Origin: an uncultured Clostridia bacterium | Lineage (GTDB): Bacteria; Bacillota; Clostridia; TANB77; CAG-508 | NCBI GenBank assembly: GCA_934167435.1 | Contig: CAKPKZ010000031.1 | Location: 1-13,309, forward strand | Direction: 5' to 3' | Length of the DNA: 13,309 bases | Shown: positions 1 to 5,855 of the stretch, piece by piece | Position numbering within the stretch: position 1 is the first letter of the stretch | How the letters are laid out: every line of letters begins with the position of its first letter | Program-made: the position numbers and the translations under genes | Notes under the pieces: generated by a model | Databases searched by the model: none | What the model was told of the DNA's origin: nothing | Seen by the model: only the letters and a program-made list of their open reading frames with translations

Positions 1-200
1 AACATTTACAGTCTGGTTTAGCTGTAGTTATTTCAAAAGCAGGAGATGGAGAAAAAAGAATGTATATAGGAGAAGAATTTGCTGGCTGTAAATTTATTGA
101 CGCAATAGGATATTGTGAAGAAGAAGTAATAGTAGAAGAATGTGGATGGGCAAACTTTAAAGTAAAAGGTAAATCAGTATCTGTATGGGTAGAAGCATAA
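1..200 (+). CDS. C-terminal end of an alpha-amylase-type glycoside hydrolase (partial, 5' end outside window)
   Basis: The open frame entering from the left edge (first full codon at base 3) runs 65 codons to a TAA at 198-200. It contains SGLAVVISKAGDGEKRMYIG, then EFAGCKFIDAIGY and GWANFKVKGKSVSVWVEA. This pattern (GLAVVxS...G.KRMYVG...AG..F.D..G......I...GWG.F.V...SVSVWV) is the C-terminal beta domain of cytoplasmic or secreted GH13 alpha-amylases of the liquefying/maltohexaose-forming type, which hydrolyse internal alpha-1,4-glucosidic bonds of starch or glycogen. The catalytic barrel lies outside the window, so activity and signal peptide cannot be judged. No clear intrinsic terminator follows; the rplU promoter starts 15 bases after the stop. 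The family call rests on recognised sequence similarity only. Confidence 0.72.
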   Translation, partial: HLQSGLAVVISKAGDGEKRMYIGEEFAGCKFIDAIGYCEEEVIVEECGWANFKVKGKSVSVWVEA

Positions 201-215
201 AATTAACAAAAATGC

Positions 216-244
216 TTGACAGTAATTGACAAATATGTTAAAAT
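216..244 (+). promoter_or_regulatory. Sigma-A promoter of the L21-L27 operon
   Basis: A perfect -35 box TTGACA (216-221) is separated by 17 bases from a good -10 box TAAAAT (239-244). This places the transcription start near 251, just before the first stem of the L21 leader at 254. A second TTGACA at 226-231 has no -10 at the right distance. The start position is inferred from spacing. Confidence 0.8.
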
Positions 245-250
245 TATTAA

Positions 251-320
251 CTGTAATCCGCTTAGTCAAGGCTCACAAACACTATGAAACAGATAGTTGC
301 CTTTTTTAAGGATTAGCGAG
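251..320 (+). ncRNA. Ribosomal protein L21 leader RNA (cis-regulatory 5' UTR)
   Basis: The rplU 5' UTR folds as a three-way nested structure that can be read by eye. TAATCC (254-259) pairs with GGATTA (310-315) as the closing stem, AAGGC (268-272) with GCCTT (299-303), and ACTAT (281-285) with ATAGT (293-297) around a 7-base loop. Position, length and the closing helix match the L21 leader described for low-GC Gram-positive bacteria. These leaders are thought to let a ribosomal protein repress its own operon. The ribosome site of rplU lies 16 bases downstream of the closing stem. Assignment to the family is from recognition, not from a covariance search. Confidence 0.75.
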
Positions 321-347
321 TATACAAATAAGGGAGGTGCATTTTAA

Positions 348-728
348 ATGTACGCAATAATTGAAAGCTGTGGAAAACAATACAAAGTAGCAGAAGGAGA
401 TGTTGTATTTTTTGAAAAATTAGATGCAGAAGAAGGTAAAAAAATTACTTTTGATAAAGTAATATTAGTATCTGAAGAAGGAAAAGTACAAGTTGGAAGT
501 CCTTATGTAAAAGGTATTAAAGTAGAAGGAAAAGTAGTTTCTCATGGTAAAGCTAAAAAAATAATTGTTTTCAAAATGAAAGCTAAAAAGAACTATAGAA
601 GAAAACAAGGACATAGACAACCATACACAAAAGTAGAAATTACAGCAATAAAAACAGCTGCTAAAAAAGCAGAAACAACAGCAAAAAAAGCTGAAGCAAA
701 AGCTACTGCTGAAAAAACAGAAGCTTAA
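348..728 (+). CDS. rplU: 50S ribosomal protein L21 (bL21)
   Basis: This is a 126-aa protein of the large ribosomal subunit that binds 23S rRNA. It has the conserved start MYAIIESCGKQYKV, the middle strand VGSPYVKGIKVEGKVV and the rRNA-binding motif KNYRRKQGHRQPYT at about residues 81-94. The usual bL21 core ends near residue 102. Here a 24-residue tail rich in Lys, Ala and Glu, with KKAE-type repeats (about 103-126), is added; it is probably disordered and basic-acidic mixed. The start is fixed by GGGAGGTG at about 332-339 and by the conserved N terminus. It is first in a two-gene operon with rpmA (55-base gap), under the promoter at 216-244 and the L21 leader. The protease gene prp that commonly separates the two genes in Firmicutes is missing. 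Confidence 0.97.
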   Translation: MYAIIESCGKQYKVAEGDVVFFEKLDAEEGKKITFDKVILVSEEGKVQVGSPYVKGIKVEGKVVSHGKAKKIIVFKMKAKKNYRRKQGHRQPYTKVEITAIKTAAKKAETTAKKAEAKATAEKTEA

Positions 729-783
729 TAGAAAAGAAGTTAATCTAACAGGTATAAAAGATAACCGAAAGGAGTGAAAAAGC

Positions 784-1056
784 ATGGCTCATAAGAAAGG
801 TCAAGGTAATGTCAAGAACGGTAGAGATAGTGAATCAAAACGTCTTGGAGTCAAAAGAGCTGATGGACAATTTGTTCTTGCTGGAAACATTTTAGTAAGA
901 CAAAGAGGAACAAAAGTACATCCAGGAACTAATGTAGGAAAAGGTAGCGACGATACATTATATGCATTAGTAGATGGAAATGTAAAATTTGAAAGAAAAG
1001 GTAAAGATAAAAAACAAGTAAGTGTTTACCCAGTAACAGAAAAACAAGAAGCATAA
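784..1056 (+). CDS. rpmA: 50S ribosomal protein L27 (bL27), without the Firmicutes N-terminal extension
   Basis: This 90-aa protein of the large subunit has an N-terminal tail that reaches the peptidyl-transferase centre. It begins MAHKKGQGNVKNGRDSESKR and continues with GVKRADGQFVLAGNILVRQR, HPGTNVGKGSDDTLYALVDG and VKFERKGKDKKQVSVYP, which are all family signatures. An AAAGGAG site at about 768-774 precedes the ATG. In most Firmicutes L27 carries a short N-terminal peptide (ending in a hydrophobic FF-A type site) that the cysteine protease Prp removes. Here the protein starts directly in the mature form, like proteobacterial L27, and no prp gene lies next to it. A strong intrinsic terminator follows at 1061-1104. 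The usual downstream partner obgE is not adjacent; an orphan gene follows. Confidence 0.97.
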   Translation: MAHKKGQGNVKNGRDSESKRLGVKRADGQFVLAGNILVRQRGTKVHPGTNVGKGSDDTLYALVDGNVKFERKGKDKKQVSVYPVTEKQEA

Positions 1057-1060
1057 ATAT

Positions 1061-1104
1061 AAAAAATAAAGGCAGGATTTAATTTCCTGTTTTTATTTTT
1101 TTTT
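1061..1104 (+). terminator. Intrinsic terminator of the rplU-rpmA operon
   Basis: The core stem CAGGA (1073-1077) / TCCTG (1085-1089) has a 7-base loop. The stem extends through two G-U pairs and a long A/T tract (1061-1070 with 1092-1101, including the matching T1067-A1095). It is followed by a run of T. The stop codon of rpmA is 5 bases upstream. The core GGCAGGATTTAATTTCCTG recurs inverted at 1690-1710. Confidence 0.85.
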
Positions 1105-1112
1105 ATTATAAG

Positions 1113-1141
1113 TTGCAAAGAGCGTGTTTGTGTGTTATAAT
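1113..1141 (+). promoter_or_regulatory. Extended -10 promoter of the 141-aa hypothetical gene
   Basis: TTGCAA (1113-1118), a 17-base spacer and a perfect TATAAT (1136-1141), preceded by TG at 1133-1134 (extended -10). The predicted start is near 1148, giving a 5' UTR of about 70 bases. The UTR contains GCC-GTTA-GGC at about 1153-1162 and the palindrome AATTTTATAAAATT just after it. I do not recognise a riboswitch in this UTR. Confidence 0.75.
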
Positions 1142-1220
1142 GTCGAAAGTTAGCCGTTAGGCAATTTTATAAAATTAGGTCATCTTTTTAAAAATAAAAA
1201 ACAAACAGGAGGGATTTTTT

Positions 1221-1646
1221 GTGAGGCGGCAAGAATTTTTTAGATGCCTAGACTACATAAAAAATGGCAACTATTTTGAGGAAGGATGCAAACTGGACTT
1301 ATCAGAACAACCCAACTTTGAAAAAATCGCTTGGGAAGTTTTCGAAATAGTAAGTTATAATCCAGAAATTCTAAGTTGCTCTGACAAAGTAGCAAAGGTA
1401 GAAAATTTATGCTATGAATTTAAAAAAATCGATGAAACCCAAAACAATATAATAACCGACAAGGAATTTAATGGTAAAAAAACTGTTATGTATCTTGACT
1501 GGTTTGAGGTTTCTACGGTAAAAGAATTAATGCTAAAAATTGTAGAAGATATCTACAAAGCAGAAATGAAAGAAAAAAGCACATTCGAATATTTTGCAAT
1601 GTCTTGCAAAATAAGGCTATTAGAGGACAAGAAAAAAGAAATTTGA
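1221..1646 (+). CDS. Hypothetical protein, 141 aa, unknown function
   Basis: I do not recognise this protein. It starts with GTG behind AGGAGGG (1207-1213, 7-base spacing) and ends at TGA 1644-1646. It is soluble by inspection, with no signal peptide or membrane span, and has an acidic/lysine-rich and probably largely helical composition. It has five cysteines (about residues 9, 23, 53, 64 and 128) that do not form an obvious zinc motif. The middle contains KKTVMYLDWFEVSTVKELML, a strand followed by a helix, and the C terminus (about 95-141) reads as two amphipathic helices. It is a single-gene transcription unit with an extended -10 promoter and a perfect terminator, so it is very likely real and expressed. 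It is convergent with the spore-protein gene, but nothing else links them. Confidence 0.85.
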   Translation: MRRQEFFRCLDYIKNGNYFEEGCKLDLSEQPNFEKIAWEVFEIVSYNPEILSCSDKVAKVENLCYEFKKIDETQNNIITDKEFNGKKTVMYLDWFEVSTVKELMLKIVEDIYKAEMKEKSTFEYFAMSCKIRLLEDKKKEI

Positions 1647-1650
1647 CCAT

Positions 1651-1685
1651 TAAAAAGAGATTTTCAATTTGAAAATCTCTTTTTA
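1651..1685 (+). terminator. Strong bidirectional intrinsic terminator
   Basis: A perfect 16-bp stem runs from 1651-1666 to 1670-1685 with a 3-base loop. The middle is GAGATTTTCA / TGAAAATCTC, and A-tract and T-tract ends serve both directions. It lies 4 bases after the stop of the 141-aa gene and downstream of the convergent spore-protein gene on the minus strand, so it can stop both transcripts. Confidence 0.9.
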
Positions 1686-1687
1686 TG

Positions 1688-1712
1688 AAGGCAGGAAATC
1701 AAATCCTGCCTT
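1688..1712 (-). terminator. GGCAGG hairpin, probable first terminator of the minus-strand spore-protein gene
   Basis: AAGGCAGGA (1688-1696) and TCCTGCCTT (1704-1712) form a perfect 9-bp stem with a 7-base loop. Read on the minus strand its core GGCAGGATTTGATTTCCTG differs by one base from the core of the L27 terminator at 1071-1089. The T-run on the minus strand is short here; the next hairpin (1651-1685) supplies a better one. Confidence 0.65.
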
Positions 1713-1796
1713 TATGTATTTTAATAAAAATAAATAAAAACAAAATTTAATTTTCTGCCCAAAGTATTCTAGTAAAAAATAAAATTACTAATAAAC

Positions 1797-1994
1797 TTAT
1801 TTCATGTTGTTTTCAGCTTGTTGTATCATTTTTTTAACCATTTGTCCACCTATTCTACCAGCGTCTCTAGCTGAAATGTCACCATTATATCCGTCTTTTA
1901 AGTTAACACCAACTTCTGAAGCTACTTCATATTTAAATTTATCTAAAGCAGTCATAGCTTCTGGAACTAATTTTTTGTTACTTGAATTTGCCAT
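1797..1994 (-). CDS. Alpha/beta-type small acid-soluble spore protein (SASP)
   Basis: This 65-aa DNA-binding protein coats and protects the chromosome in dormant spores and is degraded by the GPR protease at germination. Both family signatures are present: a GPR-type site KYEVASEVGV (about residues 21-30) and the C-terminal SARDAGRIGGQMVKKMI (about 41-57). The frame is open from 2015, but the correct start is the ATG at 1992-1994, which sits behind AGGAGGTG (bases 2003-2010 on the complementary strand) and gives the normal family N terminus MANSSNKKLVPEAM. Expression in the forespore under sigma-G would be expected, but I could not find a convincing sigma-G box upstream. Its presence shows that the organism belongs to an endospore-forming lineage. 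Confidence 0.96.
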   Translation of the reverse strand: MANSSNKKLVPEAMTALDKFKYEVASEVGVNLKDGYNGDISARDAGRIGGQMVKKMIQQAENNMK

Positions 1995-2028
1995 TATATT
2001 TTCACCTCCTGCCAATATAACATATACT

Positions 2029-2049
2029 GAAAAAACTAATTGTTTTTTC
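2029..2049. repeat. Inverted repeat upstream of the SASP gene
   Basis: GAAAAAAC (2029-2036) and GTTTTTTC (2042-2049) form a perfect 8-bp stem with a 5-base loop. On the minus strand it would lie in or near the SASP 5' UTR, 35 bases before the start codon. Its role is not known. It could also insulate the divergent HAD gene promoter. Confidence 0.5.
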
Positions 2050-2106
2050 TAATACTATCATTTGCAAAAATGTAAAAAAATAAACAAGAAATTTTTGGAA
2101 AAAATA

Positions 2107-2135
2107 TTGTAAAAAGAAAAATGTATATATATAAT
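2107..2135 (+). promoter_or_regulatory. Sigma-A promoter of the HAD phosphatase gene
   Basis: TTGTAA (2107-2112), a 17-base spacer and TATAAT (2130-2135) give a transcription start near 2142. This start lies downstream of the first in-frame ATG (2121), so translation must begin at the ATG at 2163. Confidence 0.7.
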
Positions 2136-2162
2136 ATGAAAATGAAAAAAAGGAGAGGAATT

Positions 2163-3035
2163 ATGTATAAATTAGTTGCAATAGATTTAGATGGAACTTT
2201 ATTAAATAGTTATGGAGTAGTAACTGAATACACAAAACAAGTATTAAGAAAAATAAGTCAAAAAAATGTAGAAATTGTATTAGCATCTGGAAGACCAATA
2301 GACTCTATAAAAACAATAGCAAATGAAATAGGAGGACAAAATTATTTTATTGCTGGAAATGGAGCATTAATATATGATTTGAAAAAAGACGAAATAATAT
2401 ACGAAAAATACATGTCAAAAGAAAAAGTTCTTGAAATTATAAAAATATGTGAAGAAAATAGTATATCATACAACGTATATACAGAAAAAACAATACTAGC
2501 AAAAACTTTACAATATAATGTTTTATATTATCATAAAGAAAATTTAAAAAAAGAGGAAAATAAAAAAACAAAAATAAATATAGTAGACAATATTTATGAA
2601 TATATACAAAATATAGAAAATGAAAAATTTTTAAAAATAACTGTATGCGATAATGACAAAACAATATTTAACTCTATAATAAGAAAATTAAAAACAATAG
2701 ATAATATAGACATACTAGATGTTTCACATATGTCTAGAAAAACAATAAGAGATGGAAGCGAAGAATTTCAAATAGAATATTATTACACAGAAATATCGTC
2801 TAAAAATGTAGATAAATGGGATGCTATACTGTATTTAATAAAAAAACTAAATATAGAACCTAAAGAAGTTGTTGCAGTGGGAGATAATATAAATGATAAA
2901 AAAATGATAATTAATTCTGGACTAGGAATAGCTATGTTCGGCAGTACTAAACAAGTTACAGACTATTCAGATTATATAACTCAAAGTAATAATGAAGATG
3001 GAGTAGCAAAAGCTTTAGAAAAATTTGAAATTTAA
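2163..3035 (+). CDS. Cof-type HAD-IIB family hydrolase (sugar-phosphate / cofactor phosphatase-like)
   Basis: This is a 290-aa soluble haloacid-dehalogenase phosphatase, a family that removes phosphate from sugar phosphates, FMN or related small molecules through an aspartyl-phosphate intermediate with Mg2+. Motif I is AIDLDGTLL with nucleophile D8 and acid/base D10, motif II is ASGRP (41-45), the conserved lysine is about K218 (VDKWDA), and motif IV is GDNINDKKMI (from 240). The region between motif II and K218 is the C2B cap that sets substrate choice. The chosen start follows AGGAGAGG (2151-2158) and the predicted transcription start; the upstream in-frame ATG at 2121 overlaps the promoter. 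The length matches the Cof/YidA group. The substrate cannot be predicted. No operon partner is visible. Confidence 0.93.
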   Translation: MYKLVAIDLDGTLLNSYGVVTEYTKQVLRKISQKNVEIVLASGRPIDSIKTIANEIGGQNYFIAGNGALIYDLKKDEIIYEKYMSKEKVLEIIKICEENSISYNVYTEKTILAKTLQYNVLYYHKENLKKEENKKTKINIVDNIYEYIQNIENEKFLKITVCDNDKTIFNSIIRKLKTIDNIDILDVSHMSRKTIRDGSEEFQIEYYYTEISSKNVDKWDAILYLIKKLNIEPKEVVAVGDNINDKKMIINSGLGIAMFGSTKQVTDYSDYITQSNNEDGVAKALEKFEI

Positions 3036-3039
3036 TCCT

Positions 3040-3070
3040 AAATATTACAAAAATATTACAAAAATATTAA
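3040..3070 (+). repeat. Short 11-bp tandem repeat
   Basis: AAATATTACAA occurs at 3040-3050 and 3051-3061, and a third partial copy (AAATATTAAG) follows to about 3071. It lies between the HAD gene and the Tad-like operon. It is probably simple AT-rich slippage DNA. Confidence 0.6.
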
Positions 3071-3095
3071 GTTTAAATTACAACAACAAAATTCG

Positions 3096-3129
3096 TTGAT
3101 TTCCAACAACTAATGAGTTAAAATATAAT
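3096..3129 (+). promoter_or_regulatory. Probable promoter of the Tad-like operon
   Basis: TTGATT (3096-3101) is followed after 17 bases by TAAAAT (3119-3124). A perfect TATAAT overlaps it at 3124-3129, for which TTCCAA (3101-3106) is a weak -35. GTTG/CAAC inverted pairs surround the -35 region (about 3081-3107) and could be an operator. This is the only plausible promoter in the 145-base gap before 3181, but the DNA is very AT-rich, so the exact box is uncertain. Confidence 0.5.
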
Positions 3130-3180
3130 AGATAAGAATTGAAAATATAAAAATAATAAAATATTAAGGAGGAATTTGTA

Positions 3181-4284
3181 ATGGCAACAAATCCAATGCA
3201 AAGAAAAGCGAGAAATTCATTTTTAGGAGGAATGTTAATAACATTAATAATAACAGGCGCAATAATAGCGTTTTTAATAATACAATTAATGGATGTAAAG
3301 AAAAAAGAAGACGCAGAAAAAAGTGCAAGTAGAAGTGTTTACGTATTATCAAAAGATGTTAGTTCAGGACAAGTTATAACAACAGATATGTTGGTAATGC
3401 AAACAATGAATAAAAGTTTAATTCCAAGTAATGCAACAGGAGATTTATCACTTATAGAAAATTATTCATTACAAGATAAAGAAGGAAATTCTGTTTATAC
3501 AAAAACAGACAAAAACGGAAACGCTTCATTATATATAAAGAACAATAATACTGAATACGCATTACTAAAAGACGAAAACACATCAAATTATTATATAGAA
3601 AAAAATAACAACGAAAAAACATTTATAGAATTAGATAGTGTTCCATTAGTTGCAAAAGTAGATTTAAAGGCAAACAGTATTATAACAACAGATTTAGTTG
3701 GTAAAAGCGATAATATAGTAACAGATGATGTAAGAAAACAAGAATATAACATGTTAATATTACCAACAGACTTACAAACTGGAGACTATGTGGATGTGAG
3801 ATTAATGATGCCATCTGGACAAGATTATATAGTAGTTGCAAAAAAAGAAGTAGAAATACCAGTTATAGGTTCTGTTGATTCAGAAGATACAGTATGGATG
3901 AATTTAGGAGAAGACGAAATATTAAGCTTAAGCAGTGCAATAGTAGATGCATTTAGAGTAAAAGGATCAAAATTATATGTTACAAAATATACAGAAGCAG
4001 GAATGCAACAAGCAGCAACAACTACATATATAGCAAATGCAGAAACATTAGAATTAATAAACAAGGATCCTAACATAGTAGAAAAAGCAAGAACAGAATT
4101 AACAAACAGATACAACAAAATGGATTACAGAAATATAAGAAACAACTACTTAAACAAAGAAGTAGAAGCAGCAGGAGAAGATGCTAAAGCTAACTTAGAA
4201 ACAGAAATGGAAGAAAGTATAACAAATACTAAAGAAAATAGAAAGAAATACTTAGACGCAATATCAGGTTCAACAGTTGAATAA
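3181..4284 (+). CDS. CpaB/RcpC-like SAF-domain membrane protein of a Tad/Flp-like system
   Basis: This 367-aa protein has a short cytoplasmic N terminus and one membrane span (about 14-36), then an extracytoplasmic part. SAF-type repeats are VYVLSKDVSSGQVITTDML (about 53-71) and LVAKVDLKANSIITTDLV (about 156-173). MLILPTDLQTGDYVDVRLMM (191-210) plus PSGQDYIVVAKKEV (211-224) match the central RcpC/CpaB region. Between the two SAF-like motifs lies an Asn/Lys-rich insertion (about 85-150), and the C-terminal 80 residues are charged and helical. CpaB proteins act outside the membrane in Flp pilus assembly and stabilise the secretin in diderms. In a monoderm host the role would be at the membrane or wall. 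An AAGGAGG site (3166-3172) fixes the start. It is the first gene of the operon. Confidence 0.8.
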   Translation: MATNPMQRKARNSFLGGMLITLIITGAIIAFLIIQLMDVKKKEDAEKSASRSVYVLSKDVSSGQVITTDMLVMQTMNKSLIPSNATGDLSLIENYSLQDKEGNSVYTKTDKNGNASLYIKNNNTEYALLKDENTSNYYIEKNNNEKTFIELDSVPLVAKVDLKANSIITTDLVGKSDNIVTDDVRKQEYNMLILPTDLQTGDYVDVRLMMPSGQDYIVVAKKEVEIPVIGSVDSEDTVWMNLGEDEILSLSSAIVDAFRVKGSKLYVTKYTEAGMQQAATTTYIANAETLELINKDPNIVEKARTELTNRYNKMDYRNIRNNYLNKEVEAAGEDAKANLETEMEESITNTKENRKKYLDAISGSTVE

Positions 4285-4303
4285 AACTTAAAGGAGGAAA
4301 AAT

Positions 4304-5002
4304 ATGAAAAAAGTAGGTTTTGTTGGGACATATGACAAAATAGACATGATGTTGTATACATCAAAAATATTAACAGTATTAGGGAAAAAAGTATTAGTAT
4401 TAGATGCAACTAAAACACAAAAAGCAAAGTACATTGTCCCTTCAATAAACCCAACTATCTCATATATAACTACATTTGAAGGAATTGATGTAGCAATAGG
4501 ATTTGAAAATATTGAACAATTAAAAAAATACTTATATATAGACGAAGACTTAGAATTACCATATGATGTAGTTTTAATAGATACAGACAATAGCCAAGCA
4601 ATAGAAGAATTTGATTTTTATAACAACGAAAAAAACTTTTTTGTAACAGCATTTGATTGCTATTCACTAAAAAGAGGATTAGAAACTCTAGACATGTTAA
4701 AAATGCCAATTGAATTAACAAAAATATTATATTCAACAAATATGTTAAAAGAAGAAGACGACTACTTAAATTTTCTTTCATTAGAGAAAAAAATTAGATG
4801 GGACGATTATAGAATATATTTTCCAATGTCAAATGAAGATATGAACGCAATAGCAGAATGCCAAAGGGCACAAAAAATGTTATTTAGAAAGTTAAGCAAT
4901 CAATATAAAGAAGGGTTAATATATGTAACACAAGAAATAGAAAAAGATATAAACGAATCACAAATTAGAAGAGTTGTTAAAAATCTAGAAAAAGGAGTGT
5001 AA
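4304..5002 (+). CDS. CpaE/TadZ-like ParA-family protein lacking the Walker A motif
   Basis: This 232-aa protein has a MinD/ParA-like layout: first strand MKKVGFVGTYDKIDMMLY, helix, second strand KKVLVLDATKTQKAKY (about 28-43), and a Walker-B-like strand YDVVLIDTDN (87-96). The P-loop position reads GTYDKIDM instead of KGGxGKT, so classical ATP hydrolysis is unlikely. The C-terminal part is helical and charged. TadZ/CpaE proteins localise Tad machines to a pole or membrane site, and some lost ATPase activity. The stop is 1 base before the next gene, another TadZ-like protein, suggesting translational coupling and possibly a heteromeric pair. The start follows AAGGAGG (4291-4297). The family assignment comes from fold pattern and gene context. 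Confidence 0.68.
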   Translation: MKKVGFVGTYDKIDMMLYTSKILTVLGKKVLVLDATKTQKAKYIVPSINPTISYITTFEGIDVAIGFENIEQLKKYLYIDEDLELPYDVVLIDTDNSQAIEEFDFYNNEKNFFVTAFDCYSLKRGLETLDMLKMPIELTKILYSTNMLKEEDDYLNFLSLEKKIRWDDYRIYFPMSNEDMNAIAECQRAQKMLFRKLSNQYKEGLIYVTQEIEKDINESQIRRVVKNLEKGV

Positions 5003-5003
5003 A

Positions 5004-5834
5004 ATGTCAGTAGTAACTTTTTGGAGTAATGGAAAAGAACAAACAGGAAAAACAATGTCAATAGCAGCAATAGCAACATATATGGCTATTGAACACAATA
5101 AAAGAATATTGGTTATTTCTACTGCAAACAAAAAAGATGCACTTGAAAATTGCTTTTGGGAAACAAAAAAGAGCAGAAAATTAATAGGGCTATTTACTTC
5201 TAAAAACAATTATATGGATACTCAAAATGGTATAGATGGACTTGTAAAATTAATGAAAAGCAACAAAATAAGTTCAGACATAATTACAAATTATACAAAA
5301 ATAGTATTTAAAGATAGACTAGAAATATTATTAGGAAGTAAAACAGTAGAAGATAAATCAACATACTATCCAGACATTATAAAAATGGCAAATCAATTTT
5401 ATGATTTAGTATTTGTGGATTTAGACAATTCAATAAATGAGTTTTCAAGATCACAAATTTTAAAAGACTCAAACCTTATAATAGCAAATGTTAACCAAAG
5501 ACTTGCAAGCATAGACGAATTTAATGAAGCTTGTGAGGAAGAAGAATATTTAGAAAGCAATAAAGTATTAGTATTAATAGGAAGATATGACAAATATTCT
5601 AAATATAATTCTAAAAATATTACAAGATATTTAGGAAGAAAAAAAGAAATATTAACAATACCTTATAACACATTATATTTCGAAGCAACAGAAGAAGCAG
5701 GAGTGCCAGACATGTTTTTAAAATTCAGAAATTTAACAGATTCAGAAGACAGAAACGGATTTTTTATACAAGAAGTAAAAAGAGCATCTGAGGCTATAAT
5801 ATACAAATTACAAGATCTACAAATGGGAATGTAG
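5004..5834 (+). CDS. CpaE/TadZ-like ParA-family ATPase with an altered Walker A motif
   Basis: This is a 276-aa P-loop protein. Its N terminus carries SNGKEQTGKTMS (8-19). Aligned with the ParA/MinD motif KGGxGKT, the signature lysine (K11) and the GKT (15-17) are kept, but the two glycines are E and Q. The second strand KRILVISTANKKD and the Walker B strand YDLVFVDLDNS (133-143) follow. Nucleotide binding is therefore plausible, in contrast to its upstream partner. No DNA-binding region or receiver domain is evident. It probably positions or regulates the secretion ATPase encoded next. An AAAGGAG site lies inside the end of the previous gene (about 4991-4997), and the two genes are 1 base apart. 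I am sure of the ParA-like class and fairly sure of the TadZ role from context. Confidence 0.78.
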   Translation: MSVVTFWSNGKEQTGKTMSIAAIATYMAIEHNKRILVISTANKKDALENCFWETKKSRKLIGLFTSKNNYMDTQNGIDGLVKLMKSNKISSDIITNYTKIVFKDRLEILLGSKTVEDKSTYYPDIIKMANQFYDLVFVDLDNSINEFSRSQILKDSNLIIANVNQRLASIDEFNEACEEEEYLESNKVLVLIGRYDKYSKYNSKNITRYLGRKKEILTIPYNTLYFEATEEAGVPDMFLKFRNLTDSEDRNGFFIQEVKRASEAIIYKLQDLQMGM

Positions 5835-5855
5835 AAGAAAGGGGAAAACCTAAAA

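Noticed and set aside
226..231. Second TTGACA as an alternative -35 for rplU
   Set aside because: No acceptable -10 box is found 16-18 bases downstream; the first TTGACA has one at 17.
1148..1220. Known riboswitch in the 5' UTR of the orphan gene
   Set aside because: Only a 3-bp GC stem and an AT palindrome are visible; no recognised aptamer core is present.
1995..2015. Upstream ATG at 2015 as the start of the SASP gene
   Set aside because: The AGGAGGTG ribosome site lies between it and the ATG at 1994, and the family N terminus begins at the latter.
1804..2052. Plus-strand open frame of 82 codons overlapping the SASP gene
   Set aside because: It is the complement of the well-supported SASP gene, has no ribosome site, and its hydrophobic translation is an artefact of the opposite strand.
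2121..2162. ATG at 2121 as the start of the HAD phosphatase
   Set aside because: It lies inside the predicted promoter (2107-2135), and a good AGGAG precedes the ATG at 2163, where homology to the family starts.
3040..3071. Tandem 11-bp repeats as CRISPR or replication iterons
   Set aside because: The units are directly adjacent with no spacers, only about 2.8 copies, and are low-complexity AT DNA.
3825..4781. Minus-strand open frames opposite the CpaB-like and TadZ-like genes (and similar ones elsewhere on the minus strand)
   Set aside because: They lie opposite real coding sequence, are rich in Leu/Phe/Ile as expected from AT-rich antisense DNA, and lack ribosome sites and promoters.
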